DNA from: Heloderma charlesbogerti
Lineage: Eukaryota; Chordata; Lepidosauria; Squamata; Helodermatidae
NCBI GenBank assembly: GCA_026122225.1
Contig: JANEZZ010002239.1
Location: forward strand, 930,001-994,000
Direction of reading: 5' to 3'
Length of the DNA: 64,000 nucleotides
The notes under the pieces were generated by a model, which saw only the letters and a program-made list of their open reading frames with translations, searched no databases and was not told the origin of the DNA. Shown piece after piece: positions 44,306 through 55,733 of this stretch; position 1 is the first letter of the stretch, and each line of letters starts with the position of its first letter. A program made the position numbers and the translations under genes.

Positions 44306-44838
44306 AAGGTCATTCCATCATTACCTCATTAATTATTACCTCAAGGTCATTACCTCTTAGTCCAAGGACTAAGTAAGAAACACCAGCAAGGAGAGAGCAG
44401 CTTGGCCCCAGCTGGATATAAATTCCTGTTAACGACTCACCACTTTGTTGCAGCCATTATAAAACTGATCTCCCTCCTTTACCAACTCCTGCCCCTGCCC
44501 CACACACCATTTTCTTTGTATGTCTCATTCTTCTAGTTTGTCAGCCTGAGGGCAAGGCCTGCGTCTCATTTTCATTCATGCACAGTGCTTACCACCAGCA
44601 CTGAATATAGAATTTTCACTGATAGGCCTGCTTTGGGAGATTTATTTTTTGTATCCCAAAATGCAGTGGACAGCATTCACAGACCAAAAGAGATACCTCT
44701 TCAAACACATGCCAAAGAAATGCATGAAAGGGTTTTGCTGACCCTTCCGCCTGCAGAGTTTCTCTCTCTTTGACCCAGCTGCTCAGGGGAGGGGGTAATG
44801 ATGGTGGTGGTAGCAGGCATCGCAACTGCTGAGTAATT
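44306..44838. other. Intron sequence without recognised elements
   Basis: Nothing recognised. Confidence 0.5.
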
Positions 44839-44840
44839 TA

Positions 44841-44955
44841 AGGCACAATCCTATATGTGTTTAGACAGGAAAAGTCCTACACCTCCCAGCATTCCCCAGC
44901 CAGGATAGGAAGTTGTAGGACTTTTTTCTGTCTAAACATGCATAGGAATGTGTCC
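44841..44955. mobile_element. Hairpin MITE flanked by TTA
   Basis: Arms of about 40 bp: CACAATCCTATATGTGTTTA on the left and TAAACATGCATAGGAATGTG on the right, then AAAAGTCCTAC / GTAGGACTTTT. TTA abuts both ends, as in PIF/Harbinger elements; three bases are weak evidence. Confidence 0.6.
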
Positions 44956-45014
44956 TTAGCGAGGGAAAGTCCAGTTCTGCACATTGAAGAAGTTGCCCGG
45001 CACTACAGTGCAAG

Positions 45015-45457
45015 TAGGGATATCGGAGAAATCCGCAATGGGATCAAGTGAGTTCAAATTTCTATGAATCCGACCCATGGATTCCTCAACGGACTGGCTT
45101 TCCCCAAGTCACACGGATTCTGTGGACCTGTTTTTTACTTTCTGGAATTTTATGCAAATTTAGTTATACAAAAGTACATACAATTTTTTTTAAAAGTTGG
45201 CTGAAATTGTACATTTCTCCCATAGGGTAAAGCAGGAAAATGCGCATTTTGGGAGCATTTGCACATTTTGGGGGGAGATTTGTGCATTTTTGCAAGTGCA
45301 AATTTGCAGAAATGCACATTTTCACAAATGCAAGTTTGTGGGCATTTGGGAAATTGGAAAAATCCAATTCTCTCAATGAGGTGATGACGGAATGAAAGGC
45401 ACCTGACAATCTGTGAAACACAGACAGAATGGATTTCACCAAATCTGTACATCCCTA
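45015..45457. mobile_element. Non-autonomous hAT element with GCACATTTT arrays
   Basis: Begins TAGGGATATCGGAGAAATCC and ends GTACATCCCTA. Flanks AGTGCAAG and AGTACAAC agree at 6 of 8 positions. The interior has arrays such as GCATTTGCACATTTTGG and TTTGTGCATTTTTGCAAG. Related to 12820-13602 and 53104-53513. Confidence 0.68.
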
Positions 45458-45789
45458 AGTACAACTACTGATTTATCGCTGCTGTTGCTGAAGCTTGATC
45501 CTAATCTATCAAACCCACTTTGCCTCTCTGGCTTTTGTGGGCCATCCATATCTGTAGGATGCTATGCGAGACAGCAGACCCTTCACCTTGGTCCTTTGTT
45601 GTCCAGAGGTGGATTGTGGAACCATGGGATGAGGCTGTAAACGTCCACTGGGTTTTACCTCCCATAGTTACTAGCATTATACAGTAAATATCAAGCTTTG
45701 AATGCTATGGAAACCCACTCAATTTGCTCCATGGTATATAAAGCAGGGTTTTACAATACATAACAAAATATGAACAACAATGAGTTAGG
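45458..45789. other. Short unannotated intron stretch
   Basis: Nothing recognised. Confidence 0.5.
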
Positions 45790-45797
45790 CCCTAGAC

Positions 45798-45934
45798 TAG
45801 GGACGAGGAACATGTGACCCTCTAGATATTGCTGGACTATAACTTCTAACATCCTCACCGTTGGCTCTGATGGCTAGGGCTGATGGGAGCTGGAGTTTAT
45901 CAACATCTGGAGGGCCACATGTTCTCCACCCCTG
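45798..45934. mobile_element. Small palindromic hAT MITE
   Basis: Begins TAGGGACGAGGAACATGTGA and ends CCACATGTTCTCCACCCCTG, inverted arms. Flanks CCCTAGAC and CCTTGGAC match at 6 of 8 with two transitions. Confidence 0.72.
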
Positions 45935-45944
45935 CCTTGGACAC

Positions 45945-46526
45945 TGTCATGTTCCTTCGTTCTCCCCCTTCGCAATCAACACACTCTGGGATACCAGGCT
46001 TCAAGCTCACTACTTTATTAATTAACGACTATCTTCCTTACAAATGCAAATTCTAGGAAACTCTCAGACTACAATGAAAACAGCTACGCCACACAATAAT
46101 GAGTATCAATAGAGGAGCCGAAGTGGAAGTTAGAGAAGTTGCCAGCAGCCTGAACAAGAACTTCATGGCCAGACTAGCTTAGGAGGGATGCCCCTCCCTT
46201 ACGGTGGCTCCCTCCTACGTAGCCTTTTACGCATAGCCAACCTGGTGGAGCATCTGAGCTCCACCTCTAACTTTTCCCACTTCACGCTCGATGGACCCTA
46301 GCATCCCTCAGGTCACGTCCCTCACTCTCCTCCTCCCCTGAAACCTGGATTCTCATGGAGGAGGAATGGGGTGGGGGGCGTTCAGGCTGAGCTATGAGCC
46401 AAGGTCTTGGGAAAAAGGCCTTGCCATATCTGAGCTCACTAGGGAGAGAGCCTCCCCCATTCTGGCTGTTCCCATTCTGAATCCGAGCTACTAGACATCT
46501 CCACATGCTCAGATTCATTCCTGACA
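45945..46526 (-). mobile_element. Solo LTR, TGTCA...TGACA type
   Basis: On the minus strand it begins TGTCAGGAATGAATC and ends GGAACATGACA, about 582 bp. Flanks GACAC (45940-45944) and AACAC (46527-46531) match at 4 of 5. TTTATT near 45995-46015 is the reverse complement of a poly(A) signal, correctly placed near the 3' end. No internal region. Confidence 0.72.
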
Positions 46527-46531
46527 AACAC

Positions 46532-47732
46532 TGAGTAAAGCATATATAGGGTGGGGACATATATAATTTCTTATCTTCCTGAATTCCTTTTGAAAGCCTC
46601 CAGTGGCTCCCTTCTGCATTACTGTTGATTAATCAGCTTCTACAAAAATCTGATGAGGGTGACAATTTATGATAAATAAATGACTCTGGCTTATTGCCCA
46701 AAGGCAAATGAATGCAAAGTATATAGCACTCAAATTACAAAGACTTTCCGCACAGTGTTTTGACAAACCTTCTGCATGCCATACTGTAATTCTCCACATT
46801 TTCTACATGGGAAATCAAATAAATAAATAAATAAATAAATAAGCAAATAAATAAACATTACTAACACACACACATATACACACGGGACAAAATCCAACAA
46901 CTACCAACAACCCATTTATTTTAAGACTTCAGTGCAGCAGAAATTCCCAATCAGAGACAGAAAGAATGATTTTTAAGAGTGTCAGGAGGGGATATATTTT
47001 GCAGAAGTGGGGATAATTTAAAACAGAATATGATTTTTTGATGAGGCTGCCAAAATGAAAGGCTCCCGGAAAAAAAAAGTTAATTTACATACAGACAGAG
47101 CTGTCAGCCGAGTCACTGCCAGAAAGAATGATAACAATTCATTTGGTAACAACTCCCTTGTTAAGAAAATAGCAGCAACCAGGGACTTTATTTGCTTGCC
47201 ACAAAAGAAAGGTTCCCTGAGCAGATTTTTTATGGGAAAACACAACTTTTCTATGGGACTAGTTTGTTTTTGCATCTGTCTATAACTTATCACTATTTGC
47301 TTTCAGCTAAGAATGATCTAGGGCAGGGTTCCTGAAGTCTGGCTTCTAGCCCTGTGCAGATGACAGATGTCAGGCAATCAGGGCATGAAGGAGCAGAATG
47401 GTGCCCATTGGCCTCAGCCCCATTGTCTACATGTTGATGGCTCTTCTGTTCTGCACAGAGCTCGCAAGCAGGTAGGCAAGGTGTCCTCGTTGCCCTTGGC
47501 CAGCACCACGCCACTCCTGTCAGCATCTGTCCCCCATCACTTACTGGTTGGTGGGAAGACTACCTTCCTCCCCATGATGGTGGCACCAAGTAGAGCCATT
47601 TATGCATTACACTGCCTGAAATGAGGGCGTGCATCACCAAAAAAGAAGACACCAATCTGCATACAGTTTGCATGTGCAAATGAAAATCTGTAGTAGATGA
47701 AAATCTGGAGATAATTAGCAATAGCTATTGTC
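46532..47732. other. Intron sequence; (AAAT)n at 46819-46856
   Basis: No transposon recognised. 47040-47290 is CpG-poor and looks single copy. Confidence 0.45.
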
Positions 47733-47962
47733 ATTTATTCATTCATTTATATCACACCTCTTTTCCAAGGAGCCCAGGGTGGCACACATGATCCTTCTCC
47801 TCCTCTCCACTTTATCCTCACAACAACCCTGTGAGGTAGGTTAGGTTGAGATTCAGTGACTGGCCCAAAGTCACCCAGTGAGCTTCATGGCCAGGTGGGA
47901 ATTAGAACCTTGGTCTCCTGAGTCCCAGTCCAACACTCTAGTCACTACACCACACTGGCTCT
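47733..47962 (-). mobile_element. tRNA-derived SINE with L2-like tail
   Basis: Minus strand: TGGTGTAGTGACTAGAGTGT (box A region), then GGTTCTAATTCCC (box B; 47898-47909 reversed), a core with TCACTGGGTGACTTTGGGCC and CCTCACAGGGTTGTTGTGAG, and an L2-type 3' end GGTGTGATATAAATGAATG. The pol III promoter order is complete. Confidence 0.85.
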
Positions 47963-47965
47963 TCC

Positions 47966-48216
47966 TCTATATAATTAAAAGAGAAATACAATACATCTCA
48001 CCACAGTGACCAGGTGATATCCTGTGTGCCTGCTCAGTCTACGCTCCGGGTGCTAACTGTGGATGGGCAACTTCAAGGCTCCTGTTTTCCCTTCTCCTGG
48101 TTCTTTATCTTTAAACCAGACTTAGATTGGACAGCAATTCAAATAGAGGACTGTCCTCTGAGAGCCCTTCAAAAATAGGATGGCCTTCTGTAAAGTAGGA
48201 CACATGGTCATCCTAG
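47966..48216. mobile_element. hAT MITE, second copy of the 43901 family, left-truncated
   Basis: Shares GAGAAATACAATACATCTCA-type sequence, TTCAAATAGAGGACTGTCC and the end ACACATGGTCATCCTA with 43901-44297. The left end is lost at the SINE junction. Confidence 0.7.
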
Positions 48217-48871
48217 AACTCTGGGCCTGCACAGCACACCTGTCCTCCAAGGTGCTGCCATAATAATGATGCCAGCCCCACCCTGATGGGCATACATTGG
48301 GGGCAGGGCCAACATCATTATGGTGGCAGTGCTGGCAAGGACATGTGCATGGACCCAGAGCAGAGCTGTGGGCCTGCGCACCTGAACTTCTCAGCGCCTT
48401 AATGATGTTGGCCCCACACCTGACATATCAGGAGCAAAGCTGATATAAATAAGGCAGAGGCGCCAGCAAGTTAAAGTGTACAATACAGGCCCACACGTCC
48501 CCTAAGCCCCTGTCATCATCCAGATGAGCTACATAAACTACAGTGCTAGGAGCAGCAAGTCCTACTGTGGCCTCTAGGTCCTGGCATTTGCCCCAATATG
48601 CCGTGTGCTGGCTCTTGACCTGCATGTCAGCTCTGGGAAGAGGAGATAATCCATGGATTGAGGCAGAACTAGACAGAGTTGCCACTAGAGCTTGACCACA
48701 GGGTGCAGGTCTGGGGCCCTGCAGTTCAAGAGGGCCCTCAAATGACCCCCTGACAGGTGGTGCTGCAGAAGATGATGACGGCTCCTCCTCCTCCTGTACT
48801 GCTGCCAAAGAAAAGTGCCACCATGGCAACAGCCAGTGGATGCTGCAGCATTTTACATTGAAGGATTTTTC
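48217..48871. other. Intron sequence without recognised elements
   Basis: Moderately GC-rich. A 133-residue minus-strand ORF at 48428-48829 has no domain. Confidence 0.45.
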
Positions 48872-50245
48872 TTAAGAACATAAGAAGAGCCCTGCTGGAT
48901 CAGACCAAGGGTCCATCTTGTCCACCATTCTGTTCACACAGTGCCCAGCCAGCTGTCGACCGGGAACCCACAAGCAGGGCATGAGCACAACAGCACCCTC
49001 CCACTCATGTTCCCCAGCAACTGGTGTACATAGGCTCACTGCCTCTGGTACTGGAGGTAGCACAGAGCCATCAAGGCCAGTAGCCACTGATAGCCTTTTC
49101 CTCCAGGAATTTGTCCAACCCCCTTTTAAAGCCTTCCAATTTGGTGGCCATCACTACATCCTGTGGTAGCAAATTCCATAGTTTAACTATACGCTGTGTG
49201 AAGAAGTCCTTCCTTTTCTCTGTCCTGAATCTCCCACCAATCAGCTCCACAGGATGACCCCAGGTTCTAGTATTTTGAGGGAGAAACATGTCTCCCTATC
49301 CACATTCTCCACACCATGCCTAATTTTGTACCCCTCTGTCATGTCTCCCTTCACCCTCCTTTTCCCAAGCTAAACAATCCCAGCTGTTGTAATCTTCTCT
49401 CACAGGGGAGATGCTTCAGACCCTTGATCATTTTAGTTGACCTGTTCTGCACTTTTTCCAGCTCTACAATATCTTTTTTTCGGTGTGGCGACCAGAACTG
49501 GACACAGTATTCCAAGTGTGGCTCCACCATAGATTTGTATAGGGGCAATATGATATTAGCAGTTTTATTCTCAATTCCTTTTCTAATTATACCTGACACG
49601 GAGTTTGCCTTTTTTACAGCAGCTGCACACTGGGTTGACATCTTCACTGAGCTGTCCACCACAACCCCAAGATCTCTTTCCTCATTGGTCACCAGGATAT
49701 CCCATCAGGCTATACCTGAAGTTAGGATTTTTGCCCCAACATGCATCAATTTACACTTGCTTATAATTGAACCACATTTGCCATGTAGATGCCCATTCTC
49801 CCAGTTTGGAGAGATCCTTCTGGGGCTCTTCACAATCCCTTTTTGTTTTAACCACCCTAAATAATTCGGTGTCATCAGCAAACTTGGCCATTTCACTGCT
49901 CACTCCTAATTCCAGATTATTTATGAACAGGTTGAAAAGCATTGGTCCTAATATGGATCCCTGTGGGACCCCACTACTATTCACTTCCCTCCATTGGGAG
50001 AATTTACCATTTATTCCTACTATCTGCTTTCTGTTCTTTAACCTGTTACTGATCCATGAGAGGACCTGTCCTCTTTTTCCATGACTGCTCAGTTTTTCAG
50101 GAGTCCTTGGTGAGGGACTTTGTCAAAAGCCTTTTGGAAGTCCAAGTAAACAATGTCTACCAGATCACCCCTGTTGACATGTTCATTGACACTCTCAAAG
50201 AACTCTAAAAGGTAGTGAGGCAGGACCACTGACCTATTAAATTTG
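48872..50245 (-). mobile_element. CR1-clade LINE, 5' truncated
   Basis: Minus strand in order: DIVYLDFQKAFDKVPHQGLL (RT motif A), NSSGVPQGSILGPMLFNLFI, KFADDTELF (FADD box), ERDLGVVVDSSVKMSTQCAA, LPLYKSMVEPHLEYCVQFW, and FFTQRIVKLWNLLPQDVV, then a 3' UTR ending CTTCTTATGTTCTTAAG. Frames are broken between these blocks (for example near 50090 and 49300), so it is a dead copy. Confidence 0.9.
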
Positions 50246-50541
50246 ATAAGCAGCGAGGTGAACGCATCAGATGTGGCCTCGGGTGGTGGGGTACAGCTAA
50301 TAAGGGCACTGGAGTAGTATGAAGACTGCCCACTTCTCCACTTCATTGGCTGTGCCCCCACAAAGGCAGCATCTGATTGGTTTAGCTTGCTGCTACTCAG
50401 ACTTAGTAAAGAAAGTGCTTTTATTTACAATGGTGTCCCAAGGATCTGGAGCCTTCCCTGGCTGGCCACCACAGTGCTTTCTTTTGGCAGAAGCATAGCA
50501 AGAGGAGGAGAAGCCACCACTGCCACCCCTCCCCGCTCTTA
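50246..50541. other. Short unannotated intron stretch
   Basis: Nothing recognised. Confidence 0.5.
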
Positions 50542-50549
50542 GGTAAAAC

Positions 50550-51346
50550 TAGGGATGTACGAAAGTCACTTACCTTTTCGCAGGGGTGATTCGCGGTGGG
50601 GGGGAGGCGCTTCGCTTCTCCCCCCGAAGTTCAGGCAAGGGGGGGAGGCATCCCGCCTCGCCCGGCCGAAATTCAGGCTGGGGGGGGAGGCGCCCCGCCT
50701 CGCCCGGCCGAAATTCAGGCCTGGGAGAAGCGCCCCGTCTCCCCGGCCGCGAAAGAAAAAGTAAAACAAAAACAAAAATACCCCCCCCCCCGTGATAGGC
50801 TATGTAACGATTAACGTAGCCTATCACGGCTAGATTTCCAAATAGCGTGCCCTTATTTTCGCCGTAGTCTACGTAATTCTTTACGTAGACTAGACGTGCC
50901 AAAATAAGGAACGCAAATGGCGGCGCCCATGGGCCGCCACCATTTGCGTACGCGCTTTTTTTTTTTTTTTCCAAAGTCACCTGTGATAGGCTACGTGACG
51001 ATTTACGTAGCCTATTATGGCTGACTTTGGAAATCTAGCCGTGATAAGCTACGTAAATCGTCACGTAGCCTATCACGGGTGTGTGTTGTTGTTTTTTTAC
51101 TTACTTTTTAATTTTGTAATGGTGGCGGCGGCAGCCGGTCGGGAGACCGGCTGCCGCCCCCGCCCCCGCCGAACTGCCGCCGAACCGCCGCCGGGACCCG
51201 CCGCCGAGAGGGACATTCGCTGAAGGTAAGTCCCATCCCGGGGGGGGTGGGGGGCCAGCGGAGAATTTCCCCAACACTTTCGGGGGGCTGAATGCCTTGG
51301 CGCTCAGCCTCCCGAAGATTCGGGGAGAAATTCTCCACCATCCCTA
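50550..51346. mobile_element. Palindromic hAT-like element, copy 4
   Basis: Begins TAGGGATGTACGAAAGTCAC and ends AATTCTCCACCATCCCTA. The perfect 8-bp duplication is GGTAAAAC (50542-50549 and 51347-51354). The left 200 bp has a roughly 45-bp GC-rich unit (CCGGCCGAAATTCAGGC core) repeated about three times. Hairpins lie at 50791-50828, 50860-50898, 50909-50950, 50980-51020 and 51040-51080. Outward GGTAAGT lies near 50571 (minus) and 51226 (plus). CpGs are well preserved. Confidence 0.88.
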
Positions 51347-51354
51347 GGTAAAAC

Positions 51355-53095
51355 ACACACACACACAGGGATGGGCTGGCTGGCAAGGAGAGGCTGATCA
51401 GGGGAAGGCCCCCCCCCCTAGAAAGTACCTGATCTGGGGCCTCTCAAACCTGGCAGCCCCTCTGAAACTGGAGCCAGCTGGTAGAACTACTACATGTTTA
51501 TTAATCTTATTTCTTTTCCCTCTTCTTTCTTTCATGATTAAACTCAAGGTTCTCAGGAGGTCTCCCATCCAGGCACTAAGCAGACCATACTGCTCAGCAA
51601 GGCTGCTGCATCAAGGCTTCCTTCTGACCATGCCCTGGGAGCTCAGTCCCCACACTTAGGTATCTGAACAGGGCTTTATGACACTGCATCTATCAGGGGC
51701 TGGGGAAATGTGCGCACTCCCCTGGGGCTAGCTAAGAGGGTGGAAAAAAAGAAACTGAAGTGTTTGCTTTCCATGCACAGACCAGCCTCCCTCCCTGCAA
51801 CCTGCTGAAACAGAGTGAAAGTATCTCCTCAGCTTTAACTTCATAACTATTGCTGACTTTTGTGATTTAATGTATGCCCTCACTGAACAGGCTGAGTGCA
51901 CAGCCAATATTATTTGTAGACACCTATTTGGATACACTTCATTTTGTGTGTCTTCATGATTTAATGCGATTTTCTAACACACGTCTCAAATGCTGCCTTG
52001 CAGCTCAAATGCCATTCAAGAAATATTTGCAGCTTTCAGGAAGAATGAACTCCATCCAGACTTTCCGAAAAAGTTGGATACTATTGATCAATTATTGGAA
52101 TAGGTTCCAGGTGGGTGATTTAGCAACTATAGATATACTATATATGTGTTACGCTGAAGGATTGTAACTGTCTTGAATGACTGTACTGAGAATCAATATT
52201 TGTAGCTTTCCATTTCCTCTGCCTGTGTGTGTGTGCAGCAGGCAGTGAGTTGGGATAGGTCAAAGAGGGAGAACAGTTATTTTTCTCTCCTGTCCTCCCA
52301 ATCAGAAATTTCACTGTGGAAGATGCTACAGAGATTTCAGTATCGAAATCTAACCTTAATTTGGATGTGTTCAAAGACCAAAGCCTGAGGTTTCTACAGT
52401 CTTGGAGAGCTTAGGTCCTTTCTAAGACACAATAGGATTGGAATAGAAAGTGTTTGCCAGGACTGTCATACTTTAAGAGTAGCAATGTGTGAAACCAGTT
52501 CCCTCCATGCATACAAACACATGCACATAGAATAATCCCATACACAAACAGAAGTAAGTTTCATTATTTCTAATGGGGTTTTTTCCCTATTAAGTGAGTT
52601 TAGAATTGCCACTGTAGACATTTAACTAGTCCTGATATTCTTTTAAGCTTCTCTCAGAATTCTTTAGATGTTTTATGTAAACAAAATCCACCACTCCAAA
52701 TTTATCTTTTGTTTCACTCCAGCTGGAATTTGGTGACAGTCTTGGAATGTATGGAACCTTCCTGAGATATTTTGATGCCTTTATTAAAACCCTTTAACCT
52801 TTCTTCAAAATTCCATGTAGGCATTTTCCCAAGCAGGAATTTCCTGTTTCCACCTAAGGGTACATTCAGTGGCAACTCTGTTCAAAAGGTTTCACTAAGA
52901 CCACAAGTTGGACACTAACAAAATTGCGTTAGAGAATGCGCAAAGGAAAGCAAGGGTGCTGGCTCCCACCAGCAGATCACTCCCGCTGCAAGGGGGAGGG
53001 CCTAAAGGATGGTAAAAATTTAGCCTTGTGTACAAACCAGGGACTCTGGGTTGTTGGGGGAGGAAGGACAATCCACAGTTGAAACCCAACATTCT
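51355..53095. other. Intron sequence without recognised elements
   Basis: Starts with a short (CA)n at 51353-51367. Nothing else recognised. Confidence 0.5.
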
Positions 53096-53103
53096 CACTT
53101 AAT

Positions 53104-53513
53104 TAGGGATGTCCTTCACTTGGAAGTCTGGCCCTTTGGGGGCTCAACAGAGTTCTGTGGCATGCCCAGCTCGTCTTGCATTTCTGAGCAGAGCTGCAGG
53201 TTTTCCCCAAACTCTGGGGATGTTTTGCATGTTTTGTGTGTGTGGCAGGCCATAATTTGTGCATATAGCCATTTGTGCAAATTGTGGCCAAAATGTGCAC
53301 AAATTTGGACAAATTGCAGCCGTACTTTATGCAAATTTGTGCAAACTTCAGCCATAATTTGCACAAATTAAAAAACATGGAAAATCTGCTAACTAGCTCA
53401 ACTTGCTGCAGATTGGCCACTTAGCAGAAAACAGAGTGAAGTCGGGGGGGGAGGGGTGAACCAATGAAAGCTCATCATGCTCCACCCCCAAACGGTTTCC
53501 TCCAACATCCCTA
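53104..53513. mobile_element. Non-autonomous hAT with TTTGTGCAAATT array, perfect 8-bp duplication
   Basis: Begins TAGGGATGTCCTTCACTTGG and ends CCTCCAACATCCCTA. CACTTAAT is duplicated exactly (53096-53103 and 53514-53521). The interior 53260-53370 has about eight short repeats of the CATTTGTGCAAATTG type, in both orientations. Confidence 0.82.
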
Positions 53514-53521
53514 CACTTAAT

Positions 53522-54589
53522 TCACAACAATCCAGGGTTTAGAAGAAATCCTGGGTTGTTGTGACATGCGAAGTGGGCCAGTTATTCTTGTAAAAAGACA
53601 CACCTGTCAGAGTAGCAGAATATTTTGCTGCCTCCTATCTTTTTTCCTCATAATAAAACTTGTTCCACCTAAGCAAACCTGAAAGAACACATGAGAAAAC
53701 CAGGCAAAGAAGTTGCCAGAAAAATGTCTGTACTTATCACTTTTTTGCCAGCTACATAATGGGAGTGGGGAGAGTTTTTTGCTAGATAATCTCATAACTA
53801 TGTTCAGAGCTGATAAAAGTTTGCCACAATGGTGAAAGAAACATATTTGCAGTGTCTATGACTTTAGTAACTCAGTCTACTCTATCGATAATTTTTAGAA
53901 CTAGAAACGTATGAGCAGTATTTAATAAAAGTTGGTGTGATGGTGGAAAATATCTCTGCAAGATGTTATGTGTCAAAAAGCAATCATGTTACATGGTGTG
54001 ACGGATTAATATGAAGAAACAGCTTGAAGGCAAGGTATTCATCTTCTTTTTATGACAACACTAATACATTTGTTTCACTCCTTAAATTAATTTTCTAATA
54101 GTAAGAAAGGTCAAAAATGAACTAGAGCAATATGAGCCTTTTTGTCATCTTTAACGAATTATCCAAAACAGGTCTGTCAGATCAGAAGGGATAACATTTC
54201 AAGTAATAAATGCTCATACTTATTAGCTGGTCAAAGTTAATTCTTTCCAGGAAGTGATATATCTGGAAGGCATGTATCCATTGAATTGATTCCCACCCCC
54301 CACCCCACCCTACTCCTCACTTATTTCCAGTTTGGCCTTTTTGCAACCAGATTTACTGGGTGTGTTTTAGGAGGTTGACATCAATTAGATGGAATGGGAC
54401 TGAACGTATCATATCAGTAATGTGGCTTTAATGGTGTGCAGATGGAAATCTATGTTGACAGACAAGTCCTTGGAAAAAGAGCATGCGGGGCGGGGGGGAC
54501 AGCTTTGCCAGTTAAAGAGATAAGACCAAGCTTCAGTTCAATTTCAATCTATTCCTATTTTGGACAGCATTTATTTTTCTATGTTCTTC
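53522..54589. other. Intron sequence with a small hairpin
   Basis: CACAACAATCCAGGGTTT pairs with AATCCTGGGTTGTTGTG at 53523-53563. Nothing else recognised. Confidence 0.5.
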
Positions 54590-54716
54590 AGTTGTGCAGA
54601 TGGGGAACTGAGCCTGAGAGACAGTTCTTTACCCAAGGCCACAGTGTGAACTCCTGGATGAGCAGGGAACAGAATCCAGTCTGCTCTCCCCCATGCAAGT
54701 TTAGCATTCTAAAACT
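54590..54716 (+). mobile_element. MIR-like CORE-SINE fragment
   Basis: CAGATGGGGAACTGAGCCTG, TTTACCCAAGGCCACAGTG and AGAATCCAGTCTGCTC match the MIR 3' half in order. Confidence 0.7.
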
Positions 54717-54789
54717 AGTAGGTACATCAGGCTCTTTCAATTACCGACTATATACATATGAGACCGCATCCTCCCATATGTTCCTATGA

Positions 54790-55140
54790 TTGCTCAGTTA
54801 ATCTTTGGAGGCTCTTCTCTGTTGCCACCACCCACAATGGTGATGGATGGCTACCAGGGAAAGTGCCTTCTCTCCCCTAACCTGTGGAATGCCCTTTCCA
54901 GGGAGATCAGCCTGGTGTCTTCATTGTATACATTTAGACAAGTTAAGACCTTCCCTTTTAAGCAGGCATTTAATCTTTAATCTGTTGCTTGATTATTACT
55001 TTTACTACTGGCTCTTCAAAGTTGTCAAGGTTTTTAATATTTGTAATGTTTAATATTGTATTGTTTTTGTTACTTTGTTGTTGTTTGGTTTTGTGACATC
55101 AGCATCCCAATGACATTTGCCAATTTGGTGGTATACAAAC
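54790..55140 (+). mobile_element. L2 LINE 3' end fragment
   Basis: Encodes LLSPNLWNALSREISLVSSL followed by FRQVKTFPFKQAFNL, the C-terminus of an L2 RT protein, then the T-rich 3' UTR and a GGTGGTATACAAA end. Confidence 0.8.
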
Positions 55141-55141
55141 C

Positions 55142-55199
<58 letters not shown>
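55141..55199. repeat. (TCTA)n microsatellite
   Basis: About fourteen tetranucleotide units, uninterrupted, at the tail of the L2 fragment. Confidence 0.97.
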
Positions 55200-55728
55200 C
55201 AATAAAATGTCCATTATCTACCCAAACAGTGCAATATAGTAGGCTGTACAAGGACCCCCCAATTCACTTCAGATGCCAATTCAGACCTTCTGAATTAGCC
55301 CCGCTTTGCTTCAGGCCGATTTGGGCCAAATCCACTTCACTTTGGATTTGGATCCGAAGAGATTTGGATATCCAGATTATTCAGATTTTACATTTTCCCA
55401 TTGACTTGCACTGGAAAACAGAAACAGCCATAATGCTTTCAGTTTTTATGATACTGAAATGATTCTCCATGAGGAATCAGCCCTCATGGAGGTGATTCCA
55501 CCTGCCAAATTTAAAACAGTAGTTTTTGTGCTAGGCACAGGTAAAATGTGCTGTTCTCAGAAAGTCAAACCAAAGGTCATAAAGGGATAATCAGAAAAGT
55601 TTGGTGTTTAAGTGGTGATTAGGAGGTCACTAGCCCTAATCTCTGCTGTAGGTTTCTTTGAAGTGCAAATAACCCCTCTCCCCTAGTACTGCTTTCCTAT
55701 TCAACTTCACAGTGGATGACCTCAGGCT
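55200..55728. other. Intron sequence without recognised elements
   Basis: Nothing recognised. Confidence 0.5.
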
Positions 55729-55733
55729 GTCTT

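Noticed and set aside
47733..47962. A tRNA gene
   Set aside because: Box A- and B-like motifs are present but no cloverleaf is evident, and the unit continues into a SINE core and L2-like tail.
48428..48829. A 133-codon minus-strand ORF as a gene
   Set aside because: Low-complexity content, no recognised domain, and no supporting context.
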